Shown: piece after piece, positions 35,440-43,970 of the stretch
Layout: every line of letters begins with the position of its first letter
Position numbering within the stretch: position 1 is the first letter of the stretch
Assembly: GCA_963735455.1 (NCBI GenBank)
Contig: CAVTKZ010000004.1
Span: 505,400-569,399, forward strand
Source of the DNA: Palsa-1033 sp963735455
GTDB lineage: Bacteria > Chloroflexota > Limnocylindria > Limnocylindrales > CSP1-4
Direction of reading: 5' to 3'
DNA: 64,000 nucleotides
Made by a program: the position numbers and the translations under genes
The notes under the pieces: model-generated
The model's input: the letters and a program-made list of their open reading frames with translations, nothing else
Told to the model about the DNA's origin: nothing
Database searches by the model: none

Positions 35440-37074
35440 ATGAGCATCACGGACCCGCTCAGCCTGACCGAGGCAAAGCGCCTGGCCGGCAGCGCCGACA
35501 CCGTGCTCCTGCGGGCCACGCGGGACGCCGATCTGGAGACCCCGATCGGGGCCTTCCTGCGCCTCGACGACGGCGGCCCGGCCTATCTCCTCGAGTCGGT
35601 CGAGGGCGGCGAGCGGCTGGGCCGCTACAGCTTCCTGGGCACCGGGCCGCGCCGCCTGCTCGAGGTTCGGGGCAGCCGGGCGACGATCCAGGACCGGCCC
35701 CTGAGCGTCGACCGGTTCGACGCCGGCCTGCCGATCCAGACCCTTGACTCCGTCGATCCGCTGAGCACGCTCCGCCAGTTCCTGCCCCGCCGCCGGGTAC
35801 TGCCGATCGAGGGCATGCCCCGCTTCACCGGCGGAGCGGTCGGAGCGCTGGCCTACGATGCCGTCAGCGCCTTCGAGCCGAGCGTGCCCCAGCCCGTCGC
35901 GGATCCCGTCGGGGTGCCTTCGGCGGCGTTCATCGAGTCCGACCTGGTCATCGTCTTCGACCACCTGACCCACACGATCAGCGCGATCGCCTCGCTCCAC
36001 ACCGAGGTGCCCGACCTGGACGGCCGCTACCGGATCGCCGAGCGGGCGATCTTCGCGGCCCTCGACCGGACGTCGCGCCCGTCGGAGGCGGAGATCGCGG
36101 CGCCGCCGCCGGCCGCCGGCCGGACGGCCGGTGGGGGAGAGCCAGGGACCGTCGCCGCCCCGTTCGAGGCGACGGCCACCAGCCTCGGCCGGGACCAGTA
36201 CATCCACGCCGTGGAGCTGGCCAAGGAGGCGATCGCGGCCGGCGAGGCGATCCAGGTCGTCCTCGCCCGGCGCCAGTCGTTCGAGCTGCCCACCACCGCC
36301 GAAGGCAAGCCGGTCGACGGGATCGGGCTCTACCGCGCCCTGCGCCGGGTCAACCCCAGCCCGTACCTGTTCTTCGTGCGCACGCCGTCGTTCGAGGTCG
36401 TGGGCGCCAGCCCCGAGCTCCTGCTGCAGGTCGAGGGCGACCGGCTCACGACCCATCCGATCGCCGGCACCCGGCCGCGGGGGGGCACTCCGGCCGAGGA
36501 CGACCTGCTGAGCGAGGAGCTCCAGCGCGACCCCAAGGAGAAGGCCGAGCACGTGATGCTCGTCGACCTCGGCCGCAACGACCTCGGCCGGGTTGCCCGA
36601 GCCGGCACCGTCCGGGTGACCAAGTACATGGAGGTCGAGCGCTACAGCCACGTCCTGCACCTGGTCAGCCACGTCGAAGGCCGGCTCAAGCCGGAGCTCG
36701 ACGCTCTCGACGCGCTCCGCTCGGTCTTCCCGGCGGGGACCCTGTCGGGTGCGCCCAAGGTCCGGGCGATGCAGCTGATCGCGGCCGCCGAGAACGAGCG
36801 CCGGGGGCTGTACGGCGGGGCGGCCGGCTACCTGGGCTACGACGGCAACCTCGATACGGCGATCACGATCCGGAGCGCGGTCCTGCGCGACGGGGTGGCC
36901 CACGTCCACACCGGGGCGGGCATCGTCGCCGGCTCGGTCCCCGAACGCGAGTTCGAGGAGACCGAGCACAAGGCGGCCGCCCTGCGCCGGGCGATCGACC
37001 TGGCGACCGGCCGGAGCCCCTCGCCGGCCCAGCCGGCCCAGCCCGTGCCGGCCGGCGGCGGAGAGCGGCCGTGA
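35440..37074 (+). CDS. trpE: Anthranilate synthase component I
   Basis: Converts chorismate to anthranilate using ammonia from TrpG. The 544-residue protein has an N-terminal feedback region with LLESVEGGERLGRYSFLG (Trp-binding type) and the chorismate-binding domain: VVGASPELLLQVEGDRLTTH, PIAGTRPRGGTP, VMLVDLGRNDLGRVA and SGAPKVRAMQLI. The ATG has GGAGG 13 bases upstream within the T-box expression platform. A Pro/Ala linker lies between the two parts and the C-terminal tail. First gene of the trp operon; its stop overlaps trpG. Confidence 0.97.
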   Translation: MSITDPLSLTEAKRLAGSADTVLLRATRDADLETPIGAFLRLDDGGPAYLLESVEGGERLGRYSFLGTGPRRLLEVRGSRATIQDRPLSVDRFDAGLPIQTLDSVDPLSTLRQFLPRRRVLPIEGMPRFTGGAVGALAYDAVSAFEPSVPQPVADPVGVPSAAFIESDLVIVFDHLTHTISAIASLHTEVPDLDGRYRIAERAIFAALDRTSRPSEAEIAAPPPAAGRTAGGGEPGTVAAPFEATATSLGRDQYIHAVELAKEAIAAGEAIQVVLARRQSFELPTTAEGKPVDGIGLYRALRRVNPSPYLFFVRTPSFEVVGASPELLLQVEGDRLTTHPIAGTRPRGGTPAEDDLLSEELQRDPKEKAEHVMLVDLGRNDLGRVARAGTVRVTKYMEVERYSHVLHLVSHVEGRLKPELDALDALRSVFPAGTLSGAPKVRAMQLIAAAENERRGLYGGAAGYLGYDGNLDTAITIRSAVLRDGVAHVHTGAGIVAGSVPEREFEETEHKAAALRRAIDLATGRSPSPAQPAQPVPAGGGERP

Positions 37075-37745
37075 TCCTGGTCATCGACAACTACGACTCG
37101 TTCACGTTCAACCTGGTCCAGGCCCTCCAGGCGGCGGGCGCCGAGGTCCGGGTCGTGCGCAACGACGCGATCGACCGGGCCGGGATCGAGGCGCTGGCCG
37201 CCGATCCAGCCGGCGACCTGCGCGGGATCGTGATCTCGCCCGGTCCCGGCGACCCGTCGGCGGCGGGCGTCTCGGTCGACGCGATCCAGGTCGCCGCCGA
37301 GCACGCGATCCCGCTCCTGGGGGTCTGCCTCGGGATGCAGTCGATGGCCGTCGCCTACGGCGGCACGATCGTCCGGGCGCCGACCCTGGTCCACGGCGAG
37401 GCCTCGGAGGTCAGCCACGATGGCGCCGGCCTGCTGGCCGGTCTGCCGCCGGCGTTCATGGCCGCCCGCTACCACTCCCTGGCCGTCGATCCCGCGAACA
37501 TCCCGGCCGAGCTGCTGGTCACCGCGATGTGCGAGGAGGACGGCGTCGTGATGGGCCTCCGCCACGCCACCCTGCCCCTCGAAGGCGTCCAGTTCCACCC
37601 CGAGTCGGTCCTGACCCCCGAGGGGCCCCACCTGCTGGCGAACTTCCTGCGCCTGGCCGGCGAGGGCGAGGCAGGCCGCCTCGACGCGGTCGGCGGCAGC
37701 TTCGCCACCGGGGGCATGGCCGAGCCGACCGGAGCCGCCCGGTGA
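37071..37745 (+). CDS. trpG: Anthranilate synthase component II (glutamine amidotransferase)
   Basis: Class I glutaminase that feeds ammonia to TrpE. The 224-residue protein has IDNYDSFTFNLVQ at the N-terminus, ISPGPGDPSAAG, the nucleophile motif LGVCLGMQSMA and the His-Glu pair in VQFHPESVLTPEG. It starts with GTG overlapping the trpE stop (GTGA). The last ~20 residues are a non-conserved Gly/Ala tail. Confidence 0.97.
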   Translation: MILVIDNYDSFTFNLVQALQAAGAEVRVVRNDAIDRAGIEALAADPAGDLRGIVISPGPGDPSAAGVSVDAIQVAAEHAIPLLGVCLGMQSMAVAYGGTIVRAPTLVHGEASEVSHDGAGLLAGLPPAFMAARYHSLAVDPANIPAELLVTAMCEEDGVVMGLRHATLPLEGVQFHPESVLTPEGPHLLANFLRLAGEGEAGRLDAVGGSFATGGMAEPTGAAR

Positions 37746-38821
37746 GCGAGCTCGTCCGGGCGGCCCTCGCGGCGGTCGTCGACGGCCACTCCCTGACGAT
37801 GGACGACGCCCGGGCGGCCATGGGCGCGGTGATGGACGGCGAAGCCACCCCGGCCCAGCTGGCCGCCCTCCTGGTCGCCCTCCGGATGCGGGGCGAGACG
37901 ACGGCCGAGCTGGCAGGCTTCGCCACGGCGATGCGTGAACGGGTCCTGCGGGTCTCCGCTCCGCGCGGCGCGATCGACCTCGTCGGGACGGGCGGTGACC
38001 GGAGCGGCACGTTCAACATCTCGACCACCTCGGCCCTGGTCGTGGCCGCCGCCGGGGTGCCCGTGGCCAAGCACGGCAACCGGGCGATCACCTCGCGCTC
38101 CGGATCGGCCGACGTCCTCGACGCCCTGGGCATCCGGATCGACCATGACGACTTCTCGGCGGCCGAGGCGCTGCGCACCGACGGCTTCGCCTTCCTGTTC
38201 GCGCTGGCCTTCCATCCGGCGATGCGCCACGCCGGCCCGACGCGCAAGGAGATCGGCGTCCGGACGGCGTTCAACCTGCTCGGCCCATTGACCAATCCGG
38301 CCGGGGTGGCCCGCCTCGTCGTCGGGGTCGGGGATGCGGCGATGGCGCCCAAGGTGGCCGAGGTCCTCCGCTTGCTCGGCCAGGAGCGGGCGATCGTCGT
38401 CCACGGCGCCGGGGTGGATGAGCTGCCGCTCGACGGTTCGGGCGTGATCCACGATGTCAGCCCGGCGGGGATCAGGGTCTCGGCGATCGACGTCCGGACG
38501 CTCCAGGGGCTGGGCCTGACCAGCGTCCCGACGAGCACCCTGGCCGGCGGCACGCCCGAGGAGAACGCGGGGCTCGTCCAGAGCGTGCTGGGCGGGACGC
38601 CCGGACCGCGGCGGGAGGTCGTGCTGCTCAATGCGGCGGCCGGCTTCGTCGCGGCGGGCCGGGTGGCCGACCTGGCCCAGGGTGTCCGCCTGGCGTCGAT
38701 GACCCTCGACTCGGGTGCCCCGATCGCTCTCGTCGGCCGGCTGCGGGCGGCGCGCCTGGCGGCCGACGCCGCCCGGCAGGCCCTGGCCCGGCTCGAGTCG
38801 GACGTGGGCGGGCCGGCATGA
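37742..38821 (+). CDS. trpD: Anthranilate phosphoribosyltransferase
   Basis: Adds the phosphoribosyl group to anthranilate. The 359-residue protein shows the PRPP/anthranilate motifs LVGTGGDRSGTFNIST, KHGNRAITSRSGSADVLDAL and HHVH-like FHPAMRHAGPTRKEIG, then TRTAFNLLGPLTNP-type VRTAFNLLGPLTNPA. GTG start overlapping trpG. Its stop overlaps the start of the TrpC-F-B fusion by 4 bp. Confidence 0.96.
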   Translation: MSELVRAALAAVVDGHSLTMDDARAAMGAVMDGEATPAQLAALLVALRMRGETTAELAGFATAMRERVLRVSAPRGAIDLVGTGGDRSGTFNISTTSALVVAAAGVPVAKHGNRAITSRSGSADVLDALGIRIDHDDFSAAEALRTDGFAFLFALAFHPAMRHAGPTRKEIGVRTAFNLLGPLTNPAGVARLVVGVGDAAMAPKVAEVLRLLGQERAIVVHGAGVDELPLDGSGVIHDVSPAGIRVSAIDVRTLQGLGLTSVPTSTLAGGTPEENAGLVQSVLGGTPGPRREVVLLNAAAGFVAAGRVADLAQGVRLASMTLDSGAPIALVGRLRAARLAADAARQALARLESDVGGPA

Positions 38822-41670
38822 CCGGCGCGCTCGCGACCCGCCCCGCAGCACGGCGCAACGTTGTCGCCGAGATCGCCGCACGACGCGCGACGGACCTGGC
38901 CAGCGAGCTCGCCGGTGTATCGGTGGCCCGCCTCGAGCGGGCCGCAGCCGCGGCTCCCGCCCCCCGCGACCTCAGCCTGCGCCTGGCCCGGCCGGGCCTG
39001 GCCCTGATCGCCGAGGTGAAGCGTGCCTCGCCCTCGGCCGGCCGGATCGTGGCCGCGTCCGACGATCCGGTCCGCCGCGCCCGCGCCTACGCGGCCGGTG
39101 GCGCCGCAGCGATCTCGGTCCTGTGCGAGCCGCACTGGTTCGGTGGCTCGGTGGCCGACCTGACGGCGGTCCGGGCCGCGGTCAGCGTGCCGGTCCTGGC
39201 CAAGGAGTTCGTCGTCGATCCGCGCCAGCTGCCGATCCTGCGGGCCGCCGGGGCCGACCTGGTCCTGCTGCTGGCCAGCCTGCATCCCGCCGCGCGCCTG
39301 GGCCGGCTGGTCGACCTGGCCCTCGACCTCGGGCTCGAGCCGCTTGTCGAGGCCCACGATGAGCGCGAGCTCGAGCGGGCGCTCGGCACCCGGGCCCGCC
39401 TGGTCGGCCTGAACAACCGCGACCTGCGGACCCTGGCTGTCGATCCCGAGCAGGCGGTCCGCCTCCGCGCGCTCGTGCCGGCCGACCGCCTGGTGGTGGC
39501 CGAATCCGGCGTTCGCGAGCCGGCCACGGTCGCCGGCTGGCGCGCCCTGGGCTTCGACGCGGTGCTCGTCGGCGAGGCCCTGATGCGCGCCGGCGACCCG
39601 GCCGCGGCCGCGGCCCGGTTCGCGGCTGCCGGCCGGCTGCCCGACGACCTGGCGGCCCGCGCCCGAGTGCCGCTCGTCAAGATCTGCGGGGTCACCGACG
39701 CCCGTGGAATCGAGGCCGCGCTGGCGAGCGAGGCGGACGCGATCGGGCTGAACCTGGTCCCGGGCACGCCCCGCTGCCTGTCGCTCGAGGAGGCCGTCGA
39801 GCTGGCCCGGCGGGCCCGCTCCGGCGGTCCGCTGGCAGGCCTGCCGCGGATCGTGGCGATCACCGCCGACGCCGGCCTCGAGCGCCTCGCGGCGATCATT
39901 GCCGGCCTCGACCCGGACGTCGTCCAGCTCTCCGGCGACGAGAGCCCCGAGCTGGTCCACCGGCTTGATCGGCCGGCCTGGAAGAGCATCCGCCTGCCGA
40001 CCGAGGCGTCCGGCGACGGCGTCCTCGAGGTCGCGGCGATCGTGGCCCGGGGCCAGGCCTACCTCGACGCGGGCGTCGAGCGGATCCTCCTCGACACGGC
40101 CGGCGGCCCCCACCCGGGCGGCACCGGGGTCCGCTCGTCGACTGAGCTGGCCGCCGCGGTCGCCCGCGCCCTGCCGGTGATCCTGGCCGGCGGCCTGACC
40201 CCGGCCAACGTCGGCGAGGCGATCCTGGCCGTCCCGGCGATCGGTGTCGACGTGGCCTCGGGCGTCGAGGCGCCGCGGACCGCCGGCGAGCGACCGCGCA
40301 AGGACCCCCTCCGGGTCGCCCTGTTCAGCAAGCGGGCTCGCGCGGCGCGCTGGGACCAGCCCAACGTGGCCGCCCGCCCGACCCCGGTCTTCGCCGGCCT
40401 GCTCGAGGCAGATGGGCAGGGACGCTGGGGCTGCAACCGGGAATTCGGCGGTCGCTACGTGCCCGAGACCCTGATGGCCGCCCTGGAGGCCCTCGAGCGG
40501 GCCTACTTCGCGCTCCGCCGCGACCCGCGCTTCTGGGCCGAGTTCCGGGAGCTGCTGGCCACCTACTCCGGCCGACCGACGCCGATCTATCGGGCCGACC
40601 GGCTGGCGGCGGCGACCGTCGAGGAGGCGGCCCGGCTGGTCGCCCAGGCGCCCGGCGTCCCAGTCCGGATTCCGGCCGCCCTGCGGGTCTACCTCAAGCG
40701 CGAGGACCTGGCCCACACCGGTGCCCACAAGATCAACAACGCCCTGGGGCAGGCCCTCCTCACCCGGCGCCTGGGCAAGTCCCGGGTGATCGCCGAGACC
40801 GGGGCCGGCCAGCACGGGGTGGCCACGGCCACCGCCTGTGCCCTGCTCGACCTGCCCTGCGTCGTGTTCATGGGCGCCGAGGACATCCAGCGCCAGCAGC
40901 CGAACGTCCTCCGGATGCGCGCCCTGGGCGCCGAGGTCCGGCCGGTCACGTCCGGCTCGGCGACCCTCAAGGACGCCGTCAACGAGGCGATGCGCGACTG
41001 GGTCACGAACGTCGAGACGACCCACTACGTCCTGGGCTCGGCGATGGGCCCCCACCCCTATCCGACGATCGTACGCGACCTCCAGCGGATCCTGGGCGAC
41101 GAGGCGGCCGCCCAGCTCGAGGCGGTCGAGGGCCGCCTGCCCGACCTCGTCCTGGCCTGCGTCGGGGGCGGCTCGAACGCGATCGGGCTGCTCGACCGGT
41201 TCATCGGCGAGCCGGCCGTCCGGCTGGCGGTCGCCGAGGCGGCCGGCGACGGGATCGCCACCGGCCGGCATGCCGCGGCGCTGGCCGGGGGCACGCCGGG
41301 GATCCTCCACGGGTCACGCTCGCTCATGCTCCAGGACCTCGATGGCCAGGTGGTCGAGGCCCACTCGATCTCGGCCGGCCTCGACTACCCCGGCGTCGGC
41401 CCCCAGATCGCTGCCCTGGCCGCGGGGGGCAGGCTCGAGCTGGCCGCCGCGACCGACGCCGAGGCCCTCGCCGCCCTGCGCCACGTCGCCCGCCTCGAAG
41501 GGATCCTGCCGGCGCTCGAGACGGCCCACGCCTTTGCCGTCCTGCCCCGCCTGATCGCGGGCATCGAAGGCTCCGGGGCGGGCTATCCCGCCGAGACGGT
41601 CGTGCTCCTCGGCCTGTCCGGTCGCGGCGACAAGGACTTGGCCGCGCTCGAACCGGGCGTCCCCGGCTGA
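38818..41670 (+). CDS. Trifunctional TrpC-TrpF-TrpB fusion: indole-3-glycerol-phosphate synthase, PRA isomerase, tryptophan synthase beta
   Basis: One open frame of 950 codons with no stop or start-like break. Residues ~1-275 are TrpC (LIAEVKRASPSAG; FVVDPRQL; GLNNRDL; VAESGV). Residues ~280-490 are TrpF (VKICGVTDARGIEAALAS; VQLSGDESPE; LLDTAGGPHPGGTG; LAGGLTPANVGEAI). Residues ~510-950 are TrpB (FGGRYVPETLMAAL; REDLAHTGAHKINNALGQAL with the PLP Lys; GAGQHGVATA; VGGGSNAIGLL). All active-site signatures are present. TrpF joins TrpB through a ~30-residue basic linker (RPRKDPLRVALFSKRARAAR). The stop overlaps the trpA start. Fusing PRA isomerase to the indole-handling beta subunit is unusual. 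Confidence 0.94.
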   Translation: MTGALATRPAARRNVVAEIAARRATDLASELAGVSVARLERAAAAAPAPRDLSLRLARPGLALIAEVKRASPSAGRIVAASDDPVRRARAYAAGGAAAISVLCEPHWFGGSVADLTAVRAAVSVPVLAKEFVVDPRQLPILRAAGADLVLLLASLHPAARLGRLVDLALDLGLEPLVEAHDERELERALGTRARLVGLNNRDLRTLAVDPEQAVRLRALVPADRLVVAESGVREPATVAGWRALGFDAVLVGEALMRAGDPAAAAARFAAAGRLPDDLAARARVPLVKICGVTDARGIEAALASEADAIGLNLVPGTPRCLSLEEAVELARRARSGGPLAGLPRIVAITADAGLERLAAIIAGLDPDVVQLSGDESPELVHRLDRPAWKSIRLPTEASGDGVLEVAAIVARGQAYLDAGVERILLDTAGGPHPGGTGVRSSTELAAAVARALPVILAGGLTPANVGEAILAVPAIGVDVASGVEAPRTAGERPRKDPLRVALFSKRARAARWDQPNVAARPTPVFAGLLEADGQGRWGCNREFGGRYVPETLMAALEALERAYFALRRDPRFWAEFRELLATYSGRPTPIYRADRLAAATVEEAARLVAQAPGVPVRIPAALRVYLKREDLAHTGAHKINNALGQALLTRRLGKSRVIAETGAGQHGVATATACALLDLPCVVFMGAEDIQRQQPNVLRMRALGAEVRPVTSGSATLKDAVNEAMRDWVTNVETTHYVLGSAMGPHPYPTIVRDLQRILGDEAAAQLEAVEGRLPDLVLACVGGGSNAIGLLDRFIGEPAVRLAVAEAAGDGIATGRHAAALAGGTPGILHGSRSLMLQDLDGQVVEAHSISAGLDYPGVGPQIAALAAGGRLELAAATDAEALAALRHVARLEGILPALETAHAFAVLPRLIAGIEGSGAGYPAETVVLLGLSGRGDKDLAALEPGVPG

Positions 41671-42522
41671 TGGCGGTCGCCGAGCCGCCGGCGGGCACGA
41701 ACCGGACGACCGGGGCCGGCCGAATCGCCGCCGCCTTCGAGCAGGCCGGCCGGGAAGGCCGGATCGCCCTGATCCCGTACGTCGTGGCGGGCTATCCGGA
41801 CGCCGAGACGAGCTTCCGGATCGCCCTCGCCGCGGCCGACGCCGGGGCGGACCTGCTCGAGATCGGGTTGCCCTACTCCGACCCGCTGGCCGACGGCGCG
41901 ACGCTCCAGCGCGCCTCGCAGGTGGCCCTCGCCGCCGGTGCCACGTTCGCCTCGTCGATCGCCCTGCTGGAACGGATCGCGGCCGCCCGACCGGGCGCTG
42001 CCGCTCGTCCCGATGGCCTACGCCAACCAGGTGATCGGCGGCGGCGACGGCGCGGCCACGGCCCGCGGCCCTGGTCGCGGCCGGCGCGTCGGGGGTGATC
42101 GTGGCCGACCTCACCCCGGACGAGGGCGGGCCGTTCGAGGCGGTCGCCGCCGGGGCCGGCCTGGCCGTCGTCTACCTCGTCGCGCCGACGACCGAGCCCG
42201 CCCGCCGGGCGGTGGGTCGCCGCCCGCTCCGGCGGCTTCCTGTACTGCGTCTCGCTGGTCGGCGTGACCGGTGCCCGGGCGAGCCTGCCGGCGTCGGTCG
42301 GCGCGCCTGGTCCGCGACGGTCAAGGCCGTCTCGCCGGTGCCCGGTCGCGGTCGGCTTCGGGGTCAGCCGGCCGGCCCACGTCCGGGCGATCGCCCGGGC
42401 CGGCGCGGACGGCGTGATCGTCGCCTCGGCCCTCGTCGACGCGCTCGGCCGCGACGGCCGCGACGTGGCCGCCCTGGGGCGACTCGTCGACGGGCCTCCG
42501 GGCGGCCACGGCACGGCGATGA
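41670..42522 (+). CDS. trpA: Tryptophan synthase alpha subunit, about seven frameshifts
   Basis: Cleaves indole-3-glycerol phosphate and hands indole to TrpB. The N-terminal ~110 residues read normally (ALIPYVVAGYPDAETSF; LLEIGLPYSDPLADGATLQR with catalytic Glu and Asp). The rest is recovered by removing seven single G or C bases (near 41996, 42067, 42213, 42300, 42318, 42345 and 42494), giving PLVPMAYANQVIG, GVIVADLTPDE, GFLYCVSLVGVTGAR and VAVGFGVSRPAHV. The repaired gene is 282 codons. Its TGA overlaps the next ATG. Probably intact in the organism. Confidence 0.85.
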
Positions 42523-43204
42523 GCCGGGGCACCGGATCCCGATCGGCGAGGAAGCCGGCAAGACCCGGTCGTTCGCCTGGGCGCTCGACTGGCCGGGCTG
42601 GTGCCGGGCGCAGCAAGGACCGGCTCGACGCTGCCGGCCGCCCTGGCCGCCGCCGCGTCCGCGCTACGCTCGGGTCGCGGCCCTGGCCGGCCTCGACTTC
42701 GTGGCGGATCCCGGCGACCTGTCCGCCGGCCGACTTCGAGCTGGTCGAGACGGGTGGCCGGCTCGGCCGGCACCGACTTCGGCGTGCCGGGCAGCGTGGC
42801 CGAGACGATCGCCGGCCGACTGACGGCGAGCTCGACGCGGACCGGATTGCCCGCCTGGTCGGGGCGGCCTGGGCGGTCCTCGACCCGGTCGTCGCCGGCG
42901 CGCCGGCCGAGCTGCGCAAGGGACCCCGGGGCGGCGGCCGGGATCGGGACGCGATCGTGGCCCACTGCGTCGCCTCCGACTCGGCCTACGCCAGCCAGGT
43001 CGGGCTGAAGCTCAGGGAGCCCGAGCCCGCTCGATCGGCCGGCCGTCGACGCCGAGCGCGAGGCGATCCTGGCCGTGCTCCGCCTGCCGTCGGACGGTTC
43101 GCCGCTCGCCGGACGGCGCTGGCCCGCCCGCTACGCCGCCCGCCGGATCGCCTGGCACGCGCTCGATCACGCCTGGGAGATCGAGGACAAGTCGGACCGG
43201 CTAG
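42519..43204 (+). CDS. Hypothetical protein at the end of the trp operon, heavily frameshifted
   Basis: Recoverable pieces are RIPIGEEAGKTRSFAWALDW, ARVAALAGLDFVADPGDL, ARLVGAAWAVLDPVVAGAPA, DAIVAHCVASDSAYASQVGL and ARRIAWHALDHAWEIEDKSD, all in order but in changing frames. At least eight single-base changes break it. The His/Trp/Asp pattern in the last piece is reminiscent of DinB-fold proteins, but I am not sure. The ATG overlaps the trpA stop (ATGA). The end is uncertain: a TAG at 43202-43204 is reached by one more shift, otherwise the frame runs to 43266. Confidence 0.55.
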
Positions 43205-43523
43205 GGACGTCGCCGGCGCGGTCGCGGGCCTCGAGGGCCCGGGTCGCCGCGATCAGCCGCCGGTAGATCGCCAGCAGGTCGGCCTGGGCCAGCGGACCGA
43301 GGTTGGCCAGGGCTACCCGCAGGAGGACCTCCCGCTCGCGCTCGAGGTCGCGGACGGCTCGCCGGCCGGCGGCCTGCTTGGCCCGGCCGACCTGCGCGGC
43401 CGAGCTCGGCCCGCTCGTTGAGCAGGGCCACGATCCGCCGGTCGAGGGCGTCGATCCGGCGGCGCAGGCGGGCCAGCTCGGGCGATCTCGGGCCGGGCCG
43501 CGGGGCGTCCGGCGGCCGGTCAT
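43167..43523 (-). CDS. Chorismate mutase (AroQ type), frame scrambled in the middle
   Basis: Chorismate to prephenate, the branch to Phe and Tyr. The helical AroQ-class domain is seen as ARLRRRIDALDRRIVALLNE in one frame and QVGRAKQAAGRRAVRDLERE, LLAIYRRLIAATRALE in the frame of the start codon. About three +1 shifts between codons ~12 and ~45 cancel out, so the frame looks open but its N-terminal half is nonsense as written. The ATG overlaps the aroQ stop. It is monofunctional and short (~115 residues). The true stop may lie nearer 43200. Confidence 0.75.
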   Translation of the reverse strand: MTGRRTPRGPARDRPSWPACAAGSTPSTGGSWPCSTSGPSSAAQVGRAKQAAGRRAVRDLEREREVLLRVALANLGPLAQADLLAIYRRLIAATRALEARDRAGDVPSRSDLSSISQA

Positions 43524-43970
43524 CCGGGCAGCTCGCCCGCGGCGACCCGGCGGGCGATCGATTCGAGGGCCAGGCCGTAGCCCGCGGCGCCCCGGCCCGA
43601 CGATCGACTCGAGGGCGATGTCGGTGAGGAAGTTGACCGAGCGGAACGGCTCGCGGCGTCGCCGGGTCGGACAGGTGGACCTCGACGAACGGACGCTCGA
43701 CCGCGAGCAGCGCGTCGCGCAGGCTGACGCTGGTGTGGGTCAGGCCGCCGGCGTTGACGATCGCGACGTCGAAGTCCTTGCGCTGCAGCCGGTCGATCAG
43801 GGCGCCTTCGTGGTTCGACTGGAAGAAGTCGACCTGCAGGCCGAGCTCGGCCGCCCGGGCCGCGATCCCGGCGTGGATCTCCTCGAGGGTCGCCCGGCCG
43901 TAGATCTCCGGCTCGCGCGTGCCCGAGCAGGTTGAGGTTGGGACCCTGGAGGACGAGGACCGCGGGTCAT
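43520..43970 (-). CDS. aroQ: Type II 3-dehydroquinate dehydratase, four frameshifts
   Basis: Third step of the shikimate pathway. Repaired length is 148 residues, normal for the dodecameric type II enzyme. Pieces are VLVLQGPNLNLLG, EPEIYGRATLEEIHAGI (active-site Tyr), VDFFQSNHEGALIDRLQ, VAIVNAGGLTHTSVSLRDAL and FVEVHLSDP, then REPFRSVNFL and AAGYGLALES. Four single-base insertions near 43960, 43922, 43655 and 43594 break it. The ATG overlaps the aroKB stop and its own TGA overlaps the chorismate mutase ATG. Confidence 0.85.

Noticed and set aside
37519..41310. A 1263-codon open frame on the minus strand across the trp operon
   Set aside because: It is antisense to trpG, trpD and the TrpC-F-B fusion, whose motifs are unmistakable; it consists of Arg/Gly/Asp-rich sequence typical of shadow frames at this GC content.
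43201..43266. C-terminal extension of the trp-end protein past 43204
   Set aside because: It would overlap convergent chorismate mutase by ~100 bp; a further frame error before the TAG at 43202 is more likely, though not proven.
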